This document shows, piece after piece, positions 49,829 through 58,761 of a stretch of DNA of 64,000 bases. The stretch is from Taibaiella chishuiensis (GTDB taxonomy: Bacteria > Bacteroidota > Bacteroidia > Chitinophagales > Chitinophagaceae), in NCBI RefSeq assembly GCF_003014535.1, contig NZ_PYGD01000004.1, forward strand, positions 248,001 to 312,000, written 5' to 3'. Both the position numbers and the translations under genes were made by a program. Every line of letters begins with the position of its first letter. Positions within the stretch are counted from its first letter, which is position 1. Under the pieces are notes generated by a model that worked only from the letters and a program-made list of their open reading frames with translations, made no database searches and was not told the DNA's origin.

Positions 49829-49859
49829 TTGTGGGGCATTAATCAACACGCTAATTTTG
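49829..49859 (+). promoter_or_regulatory. promoter of patatin gene
   Basis: TTG (49829-49831), 20 bp, TAATTTTG (49852-49859), giving a leader of about 120 nt to the ATG at 49986. Confidence 0.6.
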
Positions 49860-49985
49860 TATACAAACCGGTAGCCGCCAGCATCGCCATCACCTGCACA
49901 ACACCATCTTACCGGCAATACGGTCCGGCCCTGTTATACTCCCCGTTATCCCGTCTCTCCCCCACAACACTAAAACACAACCACC

Positions 49986-52724
49986 ATGAAAGGAATCGAT
50001 ATATTGACGCCGGTGCGCAAATTCGCCAGTTTCCTGTTTGCCCATTTTTTTGAAAAGATCAGCGAACTGCTGCATGCAAGGGGCAGTATACCGGCTAATG
50101 ACCTGATGAAAGATACGCTCGCGACCCTGTTGAGTGCGGGTATGATGCTGATCTTCAACCTTACGGGCCTGCTGGTCTTCCTCTTCCTGCCGCAGGGACG
50201 CGATGTATTGCTTATCGTGTCGGAAGATATTACCGATGGTAAGATCGGCAGTCTTTTCTGGCTGGCCTTCGGAACGCTGGTCTGGAGCCTGTTTTCGGAG
50301 TTTGGTATGCGTTACGCTATCTATGTGACCGACAATTCGGGTGTCAGTCTTTCTGAAGCAAGGGTCAACTGGCGCAGGAGCCTGCAGGTGGTTATCTCCG
50401 ATGTCTTTATTATCCTGCCTTTTCTTATCGTTATCCTGGGTATGGTCTTTAACCGGCCCATAAGCGATGTGATCGCCAACGCCCGCAACTGGTATGTGGC
50501 CCAATGGGCGCCGGTCGTAGTACTTTACCTGCTCATGACGGCTGTGGCGCATGTTTATTTTATCCGTAAGAAAGATACCCCCGCAGTTGCAACGGCTGCT
50601 GTTACCGGCGACCAGACGGCTATAGCGGCAGTGCAGTCCGATATGCCCGGCAGTAATAAACCCACTAAGCCCTTGCCGCAACAAAGTAAGCTGATGGATA
50701 AACTGCGTGATTTTATACAGCTTTCTAAAGAAGAACAGGAATGGTGCGGAAAACTGACCGGTATTTATAACCCTTTTATCTTTTTACTGCCCAAGCCTTC
50801 CAACTTTATCGGCGAGGCCAGGGAGCGCTATCTTAATTTTGAACAGTTGTTCTCGCAATTGTCACCTGCAGAGCGTAACCGTTTCCCGCAGAACACCGCC
50901 TACCTTTCGGAGTGTTCGGTAGTACCCGCGGCCTTTTCCCTGATCAAGTATACCGAAGACTATAATTACAAAGACGCCGATAATGGCGGCAAGCAGGAAT
51001 GGGAGCTGCCGGGAGCCATCTGTAACGGGCGGTACCGTTGGGTATATTTCGTACCCGGTAGCTTTTATGCCCGGCTGCATCGCATGCTCTATCTTATCGT
51101 CGGGCTTAGCCTGTTGTTCCTGGTTTTGATGTTGCTGTTCCCGGCAACCTATTACGAAAACATCGGCGCACCGGGTTTGCTTACCCTTGCTTTCGCTTGC
51201 TGGACCGGCGTTTATATCGGTGTGCTTTACGTGGATTATGCTGTGTTCCGCAGGGGCAAGCCTTTACAGCCCGGTATGCCTGAAGAGCCGGAAGGAGGCC
51301 CGCGGCGGTATATAGAACCCCTGTATGGCAAAGGCAACTGGTGGCGCAGCGTGCTGTCTTTAAGAGCTATCCTGCTGACCCTCGTATTGCTGAGTTCCGC
51401 CTTTAACGACGATCACCCGGTACGGATGAACGGGCAGGCTGGTATGGATAACCGGCCGGATATGATCGTTCATTTCAGGGAATGGTTCCGGCATTACCAG
51501 CTTACTGCTTCCCGCTTCCGGGACCTGGAAACAAAAACCAGCGACAGTGTGTTCTACCCCATAGTATTGGTTTGCGCAGAAGGCGGCGCCTTGCGCACTG
51601 CGGCGTATACCAGTATGATGCTGGGCACGATACAGGACAGTCTTGTGAAAGAAGGCATTGACTTTAAAAGCACGGTATATGCTTATTCCGGTATATCGGG
51701 AGGTAGTCTTGGCCTGGCTTTTTTCAACACCATCGCGTATATGGATGGCCGGCATAATGCTGCTTTCAGCTACCGTGCCAAGGGCCGCGATTTTTTTACG
51801 GCCGATTACCTGGCTGCCGTCATTGCCCGTATGTGTTACTCCGAAGTGGTGCAATTGCTCCTGCCCTGGCATGTCGAAAAGTTTGACCGGGCCATAGCCC
51901 TGGAAAGCAATTGGGAAAGCAGCTACGACAAGATCGGGCCGGATAATTATTTTTCTACCGACTATTTGACCTTATGGCACAGGATTGGCCGTGAGCGTGG
52001 CATTGGCGCTTACCCGGCCTTGTTTATCAATACCACCGAAGTAGAATCGGGTCTTCAATGCTGGCTTACCAATGTGAAGCCCGATACTGCTATGTTCTAC
52101 GCCCAGGAGCGCGACCTGTTGCGGAACAAGATCAGGGGTGGTATCAATTACAGCACCATGATCAATTTCAGTACCCGTTTCCCGCTCTTGTCTCCCGCCG
52201 GTTGCCTGCCGCAAAGCCCTGCTCATAAGTTACATTATGTAGATGGCGGTTATGTAGAGAATACGGGTTCGGCTACCATGACGGAGATCCTGCGTTGTAT
52301 CGGGCCGGCCATCGATACCTTTGCAGCCCATGGTATTTATATCCGCCCCTTCGTAGTTACGCTCCGCTTTGGTGAAGATGCTACCAACAGCGGCGAACTG
52401 AATATGGGTAACGAACTTTCGGAAATTGTAGCCGGCATCTATAACGTAAGAGGCGGCAGAGTAAGGATGGCAGAACGGGAACTGGAAGACATGGTGCATA
52501 AGCGCCAGGGCAGGGTAATACCATTAAGACTGGCGCGGAATGTAAAGGAAGTACCGATGAACTGGGTACTCTCGGCGCGAAGCCTCCGGAACCTGGATAC
52601 CTTCGTCAACATAACCTGGAAGCAGCGTTGGGATAATTGTCTGTCCGGGATGTATTGCTTTAATAAGCAAAAGTACCTGCGGTTATCGCAGGCGCAACCG
52701 GCAACGGGCAGTCCCTGTGAATAA
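49986..52724 (+). CDS. patatin-like phospholipase with large membrane N-terminus
   Basis: 912 residues. The first about 480 residues hold about seven hydrophobic helices (LLSAGMMLIFNLTGLLVFLFL, LFWLAFGTLVWSLF, VVISDVFIILPFLIVILGMVF, WAPVVVLYLLMTAVAHVYF, MLYLIVGLSLLFLVLMLLF and a second block after 380). The catalytic part starts near 530: EGGALRTAAY (oxyanion hole), AYSGISGGSLG with nucleophile Ser571, and VDGGYVENTG with Asp753 of the Ser-Asp dyad. A lipid hydrolase acting on the membrane is the natural reading. Such an N-terminal membrane region is unusual for bacterial patatins. Its own promoter and terminator enclose it. Confidence 0.85.
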   Translation: MKGIDILTPVRKFASFLFAHFFEKISELLHARGSIPANDLMKDTLATLLSAGMMLIFNLTGLLVFLFLPQGRDVLLIVSEDITDGKIGSLFWLAFGTLVWSLFSEFGMRYAIYVTDNSGVSLSEARVNWRRSLQVVISDVFIILPFLIVILGMVFNRPISDVIANARNWYVAQWAPVVVLYLLMTAVAHVYFIRKKDTPAVATAAVTGDQTAIAAVQSDMPGSNKPTKPLPQQSKLMDKLRDFIQLSKEEQEWCGKLTGIYNPFIFLLPKPSNFIGEARERYLNFEQLFSQLSPAERNRFPQNTAYLSECSVVPAAFSLIKYTEDYNYKDADNGGKQEWELPGAICNGRYRWVYFVPGSFYARLHRMLYLIVGLSLLFLVLMLLFPATYYENIGAPGLLTLAFACWTGVYIGVLYVDYAVFRRGKPLQPGMPEEPEGGPRRYIEPLYGKGNWWRSVLSLRAILLTLVLLSSAFNDDHPVRMNGQAGMDNRPDMIVHFREWFRHYQLTASRFRDLETKTSDSVFYPIVLVCAEGGALRTAAYTSMMLGTIQDSLVKEGIDFKSTVYAYSGISGGSLGLAFFNTIAYMDGRHNAAFSYRAKGRDFFTADYLAAVIARMCYSEVVQLLLPWHVEKFDRAIALESNWESSYDKIGPDNYFSTDYLTLWHRIGRERGIGAYPALFINTTEVESGLQCWLTNVKPDTAMFYAQERDLLRNKIRGGINYSTMINFSTRFPLLSPAGCLPQSPAHKLHYVDGGYVENTGSATMTEILRCIGPAIDTFAAHGIYIRPFVVTLRFGEDATNSGELNMGNELSEIVAGIYNVRGGRVRMAERELEDMVHKRQGRVIPLRLARNVKEVPMNWVLSARSLRNLDTFVNITWKQRWDNCLSGMYCFNKQKYLRLSQAQPATGSPCE

Positions 52725-52753
52725 AAAAGAGGAGCGCAATGCTCCTCTTTTTT
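52723..52753. terminator. bidirectional terminator
   Basis: AAAAAAGAGGAGC (52723-52735) pairs with GCTCCTCTTTTTT (52741-52753), between the patatin and the convergent binding-protein gene. Long A and T runs support both directions. Confidence 0.9.
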
Positions 52754-52772
52754 TATGTAATCTTCTACTGCT

Positions 52773-54068
52773 TTATTCTTCTACTACGAAGCCGCCGTTC
52801 TGGTAGTGTATGATGTATAACTTATTATTTTCGAGGTACTGGAAGTCGTTATCCTTAGACCAGGAATATTCGATATCATAGCGGGTAAACTGCGCTGCGC
52901 TTACATCGGAGATATGCCTGTTGAACACGGGACCGTACTTGTCCAGCAGCGAAGCCGTCCAGTACAGGGTTTCGTAGCCCCGGTACACCATTTCGTTCGG
53001 GCTGCCCCCGAAATTATTTTTGTAAGCCGTATTGATATACCGCCCCGGCCCGGTAGTGGGATCGAAGTAGAATGGCGAGGTATAATAAATGCTCATACCC
53101 ATGTAGGCGCTGCTCTGGCTCAGGCCACGCATCGACTTCCAGGAGGGCATTCCGAAGATCTCGAAGCGGTATTCGCGGGGCAGGGTGGCGATTACATTCA
53201 GCACCTGTTCGGCCTTGGCTGTTTCCAGGATGCCGATAAACACTACGTTCACCTCGTTTTTACGGAACATTTTAGCCATAGCGGCAGAGTCGGGAATCTT
53301 TGCCGAGCAATCGACTGCATCCAGGTGCTTCTCATCGGCGAGGGCATCGGTAAGCTGGTTGTAGGCTTCTTTCTCACCCGCTGTAGCGCTGCTGTGGAAA
53401 ATAAATTTAGGGCTGCGGTTAAATTTCTTGTCTGCGTATTTGATCAGCTGCCTGAGGTGCGTCTTCAGTGTAGGTTGCAGCAGGACGAAATAAGGATTGT
53501 CTTTTACCCCGGCATCCGAAGGCGATAAGGCGGAGATGAAATTGATCTTATGTTTTTTTGCGAATGTGGCAATGGCCGGTATATCGGGCGATTGCAGGGA
53601 TCCGATAATGAGGTCAGAAGAGTCGAGCACGCGGCGGGTGGTCAGTTGGGCGATGGTGCTGGTCGCGTTGCTGATATCGTGCACGTACAGCTCTATCTTA
53701 TACCGTTTGGTCTTTAGCGAGTCGGCAGCGATACTGATGCCTTCATAAAAGCTGAGCGATTGCTGCAGGTGCTCCGGCACTTTGCTGTATACGGGTTTAC
53801 CGTTCTGTACCAGGCTGTTCAGTTGCAGGGGTAGTAATACATCGATGCGGTACACTTCTTTAAGGTCGCGCTCGTCGTATTCCGGCTCCTTCTTCTGCTT
53901 CAGTTTAGGCTCGTCTTTTTTCGTTGTTTTTTTATTGTTGTTGTTCTTCTTGGGTTTGCTTTTTTCTTCTTTTTTAAAGATCTTTTTCCAGAACTGCGCA
54001 TGAACGGGCGTAGTGCTGAAGCAGGAACAGGCAAAGCAGAAAAACAGGATGGTGTAGTATTTTTTCAT
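52773..54068 (-). CDS. type 1 periplasmic-binding-protein-like protein
   Basis: 431 residues from ATG 54068 (MKKYYTILFFCFACSCFS), with signal peptide ending at VHAQ. An about 35-residue Lys/Asn/Glu-rich linker (KKIFKKEEKSKPKK...KKEPEYDERD) precedes the two-lobe domain: YRIDVLLPLQLNS, AADSLKTKRYKIELYVHDISNATS, SSDLIIGSLQSPDIPAIATFAKKHKINFISALSPSD and NEVNVVFIGILETAKAEQVLNVIATLP follow the LivJ/leucine-binding fold. No transporter genes are adjacent, so it may be a sensor or a structural protein, possibly in cell-wall biology. Ligand unknown. Confidence 0.72.
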   Translation of the reverse strand: MKKYYTILFFCFACSCFSTTPVHAQFWKKIFKKEEKSKPKKNNNNKKTTKKDEPKLKQKKEPEYDERDLKEVYRIDVLLPLQLNSLVQNGKPVYSKVPEHLQQSLSFYEGISIAADSLKTKRYKIELYVHDISNATSTIAQLTTRRVLDSSDLIIGSLQSPDIPAIATFAKKHKINFISALSPSDAGVKDNPYFVLLQPTLKTHLRQLIKYADKKFNRSPKFIFHSSATAGEKEAYNQLTDALADEKHLDAVDCSAKIPDSAAMAKMFRKNEVNVVFIGILETAKAEQVLNVIATLPREYRFEIFGMPSWKSMRGLSQSSAYMGMSIYYTSPFYFDPTTGPGRYINTAYKNNFGGSPNEMVYRGYETLYWTASLLDKYGPVFNRHISDVSAAQFTRYDIEYSWSKDNDFQYLENNKLYIIHYQNGGFVVEE

Positions 54069-54275
54069 AGGTCGGAAAGCGGGCCGGATTGCCGCAGCAA
54101 TAACGGTTGTTATTTTATACAAAATGAAAATACCAGCCGGGGGCCGGTTGCAAATCTAAATAAAAGCCGGCGACAGACGGTATTTTAGCAATATTTTTTG
54201 AATTCATAATATTGTCAGACAGCTCTTTAAAACGGGGCAATTGGATAAACCTATAATTCTCTTTACTTTCGCGGC

Positions 54276-54953
54276 ATGTCCGAATTAAGTTTTACAGAAG
54301 AGAATTACCTGAAAGCGATCTACTACCTGCAACAGGAAAGTGCGACGCAGGATGTGTCTGTAAATGAGATCGCAGAACGCATGAGCACCCGGCCCGCTAC
54401 GGTAACGGACATGCTGCGCAAACTCTCGGACAAAAAACTGATCCATTACGAAAAATACAAAAAGACCAAACTCAGTAAAACCGGCACGGGCAGCGCTTTG
54501 CAGATCATCCGCAAACACCGCCTCTGGGAAGTATTCCTGCATGAAAAACTGAAGTTCTCCTGGGACGAGGTGCATGTAGTGGCCGAAGAGCTGGAGCATA
54601 TCCGGTCGGCACAACTGATCGAACGCCTCGACGAGTTCCTGGGGTTTCCCCGTTTCGATCCGCATGGCGATCCTATTCCCAATGCGGCGGGCGAAATTAT
54701 GCCGGCCTCCAACACCACGTTGGCCGAGTCGGAGCCAGGTAAAAAGTTAAAACTGGTGGCGGTAAAAGACACTTCTTCCGCCTTCCTGCAGCATCTCGAG
54801 CGCTTTGGCCTGCATATCGGCATTGCCTTACTGGTGAAGGAACAGCTGCCTTTCGATAAAAGCGTTATGGTCGCAATCGGTAATAAAGAACCGGTGATGC
54901 TCTCCGAAAAAATAGCCGTAAACCTACTCGTGATCGAAGCCGGTAAAAAATAG
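54276..54953 (+). CDS. DtxR/MntR-family metal-dependent regulator
   Basis: 225 residues. A winged helix-turn-helix (TEENYLKAIYYLQQES, VNEIAERMSTRPATVTDMLRKLSDKKLIHYEKYKKTKLS) is followed by the metal-binding dimerisation domain (HRLWEVFLHEKLKFSWDEVHVVAEELEHI) and a C-terminal FeoA/SH3-like domain (about 150-225). It should repress metal uptake genes when Mn2+ or Fe2+ is bound. No transporter gene is next to it, so targets are elsewhere. Promoter candidate TACTTTCG at 54264-54271. Confidence 0.92.
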   Translation: MSELSFTEENYLKAIYYLQQESATQDVSVNEIAERMSTRPATVTDMLRKLSDKKLIHYEKYKKTKLSKTGTGSALQIIRKHRLWEVFLHEKLKFSWDEVHVVAEELEHIRSAQLIERLDEFLGFPRFDPHGDPIPNAAGEIMPASNTTLAESEPGKKLKLVAVKDTSSAFLQHLERFGLHIGIALLVKEQLPFDKSVMVAIGNKEPVMLSEKIAVNLLVIEAGKK

Positions 54954-54982
54954 CCGGTATTGGTTAATCCCGCCCGATCCTA

Positions 54983-54990
54983 TAGTTTTG
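54983..54990 (+). promoter_or_regulatory. -7 promoter element of yggS
   Basis: TAGTTTTG, 22 bp before the ATG at 55013, separating this gene from the DtxR-type regulator. No -33 match at standard spacing. Confidence 0.5.
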
Positions 54991-55012
54991 CCGCTACGAA
55001 TATCCAGACATT

Positions 55013-55690
55013 ATGATCCAGACTGCCACTTATACCGCGCTTTGCGAAGAGCTGAGCCGTAGCCATACGACCCTGATCGCCGTATCTAAAATGAAACCCG
55101 CGGGTGATATCCAGGCCCTGTACGACCTGGGACAGCGCGACTTCGGCGAGAACTACGTACAGGAACTGGTCGAAAAACAGGCGCAGTTGCCCGGCGATAT
55201 CCGCTGGCATTTTATCGGGCACCTGCAATCCAATAAGGTAAAATACATAGCGCCCTTCGTCTCCCTCATTCACGGCGTCGACAGTTTTAAACTGCTGACC
55301 GAGATCAATAAACAGGCCGAAAAGCTGGGCCGCAACATCGAATGCCTCTTACAGGTACATATTGCTACCGAAGAGACGAAGTTTGGCCTGGATGAAAAAG
55401 AATTGCTGGAAGCCCTGGAGTATTATACGGCACAGCAGGATAAACTGCAGCATATAACCATCCGCGGACTGATGGGCATGGCTTCTTTTTCGGAAGACGA
55501 GGCGCAGGTACGTGCCGAATTCCGTAGCCTGAAGGCCCTGCACCACCTGGCGGCGAAAAGTTATTTCCTGGGCGATAGCAGGTTCAATATCCTTTCGATG
55601 GGTATGAGCGGCGACTATAAAATGGCGATCGAAGAGGGTAGTACCCACGTGCGGGTAGGCAGCCTGCTGTTCGGTAACCGCAAGCCCTGA
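55013..55690 (+). CDS. YggS-family pyridoxal phosphate homeostasis protein
   Basis: 225 residues, single TIM-barrel domain. Lys26 in LIAVSKMKP binds PLP. DFGENYVQELVEK, WHFIGHLQSNKVK, SMGMSGDYKMAIEEGSTHVRVGSLLFG are the family signatures. It keeps free PLP low and affects amino acid balance; no catalytic reaction is known. Small 60-bp intergenic gap to the regulator, about 95 bp to the efflux adaptor gene. Confidence 0.95.
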   Translation: MIQTATYTALCEELSRSHTTLIAVSKMKPAGDIQALYDLGQRDFGENYVQELVEKQAQLPGDIRWHFIGHLQSNKVKYIAPFVSLIHGVDSFKLLTEINKQAEKLGRNIECLLQVHIATEETKFGLDEKELLEALEYYTAQQDKLQHITIRGLMGMASFSEDEAQVRAEFRSLKALHHLAAKSYFLGDSRFNILSMGMSGDYKMAIEEGSTHVRVGSLLFGNRKP

Positions 55691-55784
55691 CCGGTTTCAA
55701 AAAATACTTTACCAGGGTTTTTAACCTTTGCGCTTTCTCCCGGTCTAACCCGAGCTGAATTTTCTTCAGATATCCGTTCCTTTT

Positions 55785-56891
55785 ATGAATTATAATTTAT
55801 CTCCAGGTTTTACGATACGGCTGCATCGCCGCGCAATTACAGATCCGTTGAGGCGTGTGCTGGTTTCCGGCGGGCTCTGCTGCCTGGCTTTGCTGGCGGG
55901 ATGTAAGGGTAAGGGCAAGGAGAAGGAAGGCAAAGGCGGCGGTCCCAAGGTATTGCAGGCCGAAGCCGTAGTGGTAAAGGCAGCGCCCCTTTCTTCCGTA
56001 TATCAAAGCAGTGGCACTTTGCTGGCCAACGAAGAGATCAGCGTGTACCCCGAAGTAAGCGGCAGGATCACCGCCATCAATTTTAAAGAAGGCACCAATA
56101 TAAAAAAAGGCGATCTGCTGGTCCAGCTTTTCGATAGCGACATCCGGGCCCAGATCCGTAAGCTGAATGCCCAACGCGAACTGCAGATCATTACCAAAGG
56201 ACGCCAGGACGAACTCCTGCAGATCAATGGCATCAGCCGGCAGGAGTACGATAATACCGTTACGCAAATCGCGGCTATCGATGCCGATATTGCGGCCGGC
56301 GAAGCGCAGCTGCGACGCCTGCAGATACGGGCCCCCTTCGATGGGGTAATCGGTCTGCGTAATGTAAGTGTGGGGGCCATTGTGTCTATGACCACGCTTA
56401 TTACCACCATTCAACAGGTCAATCCCTTAAAACTCGACTTCCCCGTTCCCGAACAATATAACGGCGCTATCCGTACCGGCGATCCGGTACATTTTACCGT
56501 GGCCGCCCTGCGCGATACGCTGAAAGGCAATATCACTGCGTTGCAGCCCTTAGCCGACGCCACTACCCGCACTATCACGATGCGCGCCCTGGTACCCAAT
56601 GCCGATCGCAAACTGATACCCGGTGCTTTTGCCAATGTGTTTATTACCCTGGGCAGGAATAATAATGCCATTATGATTCCTTCGCAGTGTATCATCCCGA
56701 CTACAAGAGATAAAAAAGTAGCCGTGCTGCGTAACGGCAAGGTAGACCTGGTGACGGTGACCACCGGTATGCGCCTGGTAGCTGAAGTAGAGATCCAGCA
56801 TGGCTTACAGCCCGGCGATACCGTAATCGCAACGGGTATTATGCAACTTAAAAAAGATATGGAAGTAAAAGTGACTAAAATCAGGGAATAG
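55785..56891 (+). CDS. RND efflux periplasmic adaptor (MFP), lipoprotein, without pump gene
   Basis: 368 residues. A signal with lipobox LLAGC (Cys40) follows a long basic N-terminus, then a Lys/Gly linker. The barrel-sandwich domain (ISVYPEVSGRITAINFKEGTNIKKGDLLVQLFDSDIRAQI), coiled-coil hairpin and beta-barrel (IRAPFDGVIGLRNVSVGAIVSMTTLITTIQQVNPLKLDFPVPEQ) are of the RND membrane fusion type. It normally links an RND pump to TolC, but both are absent: the next gene converges (thiL). It may serve a pump encoded elsewhere. Confidence 0.9.
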   Translation: MNYNLSPGFTIRLHRRAITDPLRRVLVSGGLCCLALLAGCKGKGKEKEGKGGGPKVLQAEAVVVKAAPLSSVYQSSGTLLANEEISVYPEVSGRITAINFKEGTNIKKGDLLVQLFDSDIRAQIRKLNAQRELQIITKGRQDELLQINGISRQEYDNTVTQIAAIDADIAAGEAQLRRLQIRAPFDGVIGLRNVSVGAIVSMTTLITTIQQVNPLKLDFPVPEQYNGAIRTGDPVHFTVAALRDTLKGNITALQPLADATTRTITMRALVPNADRKLIPGAFANVFITLGRNNNAIMIPSQCIIPTTRDKKVAVLRNGKVDLVTVTTGMRLVAEVEIQHGLQPGDTVIATGIMQLKKDMEVKVTKIRE

Positions 56892-56934
56892 CAAAATTCC
56901 TGTTTTGCACAGCATTACCGCTCTATGTAATACC

Positions 56935-56965
56935 AAAGCAGCGCCTCTTTCAGGGGCGCCGCTTT
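56935..56965. terminator. bidirectional terminator between adaptor and thiL
   Basis: AAAGCAGCGCC (56935-56945) pairs with GGCGCCGCTTT (56955-56965) with one mismatch, then TATATAG. Confidence 0.7.
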
Positions 56966-56992
56966 TATATAGTTTAGTTTAAACAAAACTTC

Positions 56993-58027
56993 TTACTGAC
57001 CAAAAGCGGTCCAGCCCTGCGCAATCAGTTTATGTTTATTGCCGTTGCGGGTAATCAGCTGCGCGCCTTCCGACTCTTCGGTCATATAACCGATCACGCT
57101 GATCTTTTCGGAGATACGCAGTTTATCATAGTCCTCCTGTTTTACGGTAAAGAGCAATTCGTAGTCTTCGCCGCCGCTCAGGGCGCAGGCTGTAGGATCG
57201 ATATCGAATTTATAAGCCACTTCACGGGTTTCGTCGTGAAAGGGTATTTTATCTTCATGGAGTACGCAGCCCAGTTTGCTTTGTTTGCACAGGTGCAGGA
57301 TCTCCGAGCTCAGGCCATCGCTCACATCCATCATCGAAGTAGGCATAATATCCTGTTCGGCCAGCCATTCTACAATGTCCACACGGGCTTCGGGTTTCAG
57401 CAGGCGGCCCACTACATAGGCCCTGTTGTCCAGGTCGGGCTGGATGCCGGAGTTTTCGAGGAATATTTTCTTTTCGCGTTCCAGCAATTGCAGGCCCAGG
57501 TAAGCCGCGCCCAGGTCGCCGCTCACACAGAGCAGGTCGCCCTTGCCGGCGCCTTTACGGGTAACGAATTTATTGGGTGTTACCTCGCCTATAGCCGTTA
57601 CGCTGATGATAAAGCCTTTCTGCGAGCTTACGGTATCGCCGCCCACGAGGTCCACATTGTACTGTTCGCAGGCTGCATATACGCCTTCGTAGAACTCTTC
57701 GAGCGCTTCTACCGAAAAGCGGTTGCTGATGCCGATATTGAGGGTGATATGGGTTGGCGTGGCATTCATGGCGCAGATATCGCTCAGGTTCACCACCACC
57801 GATTTGTAGCCCAGGTGCTTGAGCGGCGTATACATCAGGTCGAAATGAATGCCTTCTACCAGCATATCGCTCGAGATCACACTCTGTTTCCCGAACTGGT
57901 CGATTACTGCGGCATCGTCGCCGATGCTTAAAATCGTTCCCGCCTGGCGGGTATCGTTGTTCTTGGTTAAATGATCGATCAGGCCAAACTCCCCAAGCGT
58001 CCCTATTTCCGTACGTTCTGCGTCCAT
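56993..58027 (-). CDS. thiL: thiamine-phosphate kinase
   Basis: 344 residues, normal length. The ATP-dependent phosphorylation of thiamine phosphate to the diphosphate is the last step of thiamine biosynthesis. ILSIGDDAAVID, VVNLSDICAMNATPTHI, GGDTVSSQKGFIISVTAIGEV, CVSGDLGAAYLGL, MMDVSDGLSSEILH and SGGEDYELLFTV supply the acidic metal sites. No TPP riboswitch is seen in front. Single gene, divergent from the lipoprotein at 58117. Confidence 0.96.
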   Translation of the reverse strand: MDAERTEIGTLGEFGLIDHLTKNNDTRQAGTILSIGDDAAVIDQFGKQSVISSDMLVEGIHFDLMYTPLKHLGYKSVVVNLSDICAMNATPTHITLNIGISNRFSVEALEEFYEGVYAACEQYNVDLVGGDTVSSQKGFIISVTAIGEVTPNKFVTRKGAGKGDLLCVSGDLGAAYLGLQLLEREKKIFLENSGIQPDLDNRAYVVGRLLKPEARVDIVEWLAEQDIMPTSMMDVSDGLSSEILHLCKQSKLGCVLHEDKIPFHDETREVAYKFDIDPTACALSGGEDYELLFTVKQEDYDKLRISEKISVIGYMTEESEGAQLITRNGNKHKLIAQGWTAFGQ

Positions 58028-58081
58028 ATGTTTTTTATTTGTATTGATAAGGATAATAGAAAAAGAGCGGGCCAGGTTTAT

Positions 58082-58089
58082 TACATTTG
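58082..58089 (+). promoter_or_regulatory. -7 promoter element of lipoprotein gene
   Basis: TACATTTG, 27 bp before the ATG at 58117. No -33 TTG in the right place. Confidence 0.55.
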
Positions 58090-58116
58090 TAGCTTAAAAT
58101 TGCTCAACAGCCCGTT

Positions 58117-58731
58117 ATGCGTATTTCTTTTGTCGTTGTTTTAGCGTTGCTGCTTTCTTTTTCCGCCTGCAAAGAAAAGCAAAATTCTACATCTGCTAAA
58201 AAAGAACCTGTAGCCGATACTACAGGCCAAGTTGTGGACACGACCTCGGGCGAGACGTATTTCTCGATCAGGGCCTTCTTCGACGATCAGTGGACCACCC
58301 GTAAAGGTATGCCTTACACCTTATTGCGTGTCGAGAAAAACGATGGCAGGACCGACAGCGCATTTGCCGACCTCGACAGCTTGTTGTGGCAGGAACTGCG
58401 CGGGCCTTTCGACCGGGCCGATATCAGCGATAAAAAGTTTGCCGGCTTATATAATTTCGAGATGTTCGACGATGAGGCCACACAGACCTCCAACCTGAAT
58501 TTCGATGCCAAAAAGCCGGAGCTTTACATGCAGAAGATGTATATCACCGTCGACCAGTTTTCCCGCAGGGTGCAATCGGTATATATCGAAACCCGCGCCA
58601 CAGGCGAAGGGTACACCCACAGCCAGAAACTGAACTATATTCCCGATCGCATAATACAGATCCAGGACTTTGAAACACCTGCGGGCGCGCCGGCCCGGCA
58701 CCGTACTGTCGAATACCGTTACAAATATTAA
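58117..58731 (+). CDS. hypothetical lipoprotein
   Basis: 204 residues with lipobox FSAC (Cys18), followed by a Lys/Thr/Ser-rich linker (KEKQNSTSAKKEPVADTT). The mature protein is a beta-rich, acidic domain (TYFSIRAFFDDQWTTRKGMPYTLLRVEKNDGRTDSAFADLDSLLWQELRGPFDRADI...) that I do not recognise. It ends 30 bp before the rsmE start and could share its transcript. Function unknown. Confidence 0.75.
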   Translation: MRISFVVVLALLLSFSACKEKQNSTSAKKEPVADTTGQVVDTTSGETYFSIRAFFDDQWTTRKGMPYTLLRVEKNDGRTDSAFADLDSLLWQELRGPFDRADISDKKFAGLYNFEMFDDEATQTSNLNFDAKKPELYMQKMYITVDQFSRRVQSVYIETRATGEGYTHSQKLNYIPDRIIQIQDFETPAGAPARHRTVEYRYKY

Positions 58732-58761
58732 CCCTTTACCGGCCCCGGGGCCCGTTTGATC

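Larger units (their letters stand above)
49598..49985. other. AT-rich divergent intergenic region
   Basis: 388 bp between the kinase operon and the patatin gene. It contains the inverted repeat at 49701-49722, the dyad ACGTA-N7-TACGT at 49802-49818 and the patatin promoter at 49829-49859. No gene seen. Confidence 0.6.

Noticed and set aside
58028-58116. TPP riboswitch in front of thiL
   Set aside because: The region is short, AT-rich and lacks the CUGAGA/thi-box pattern.
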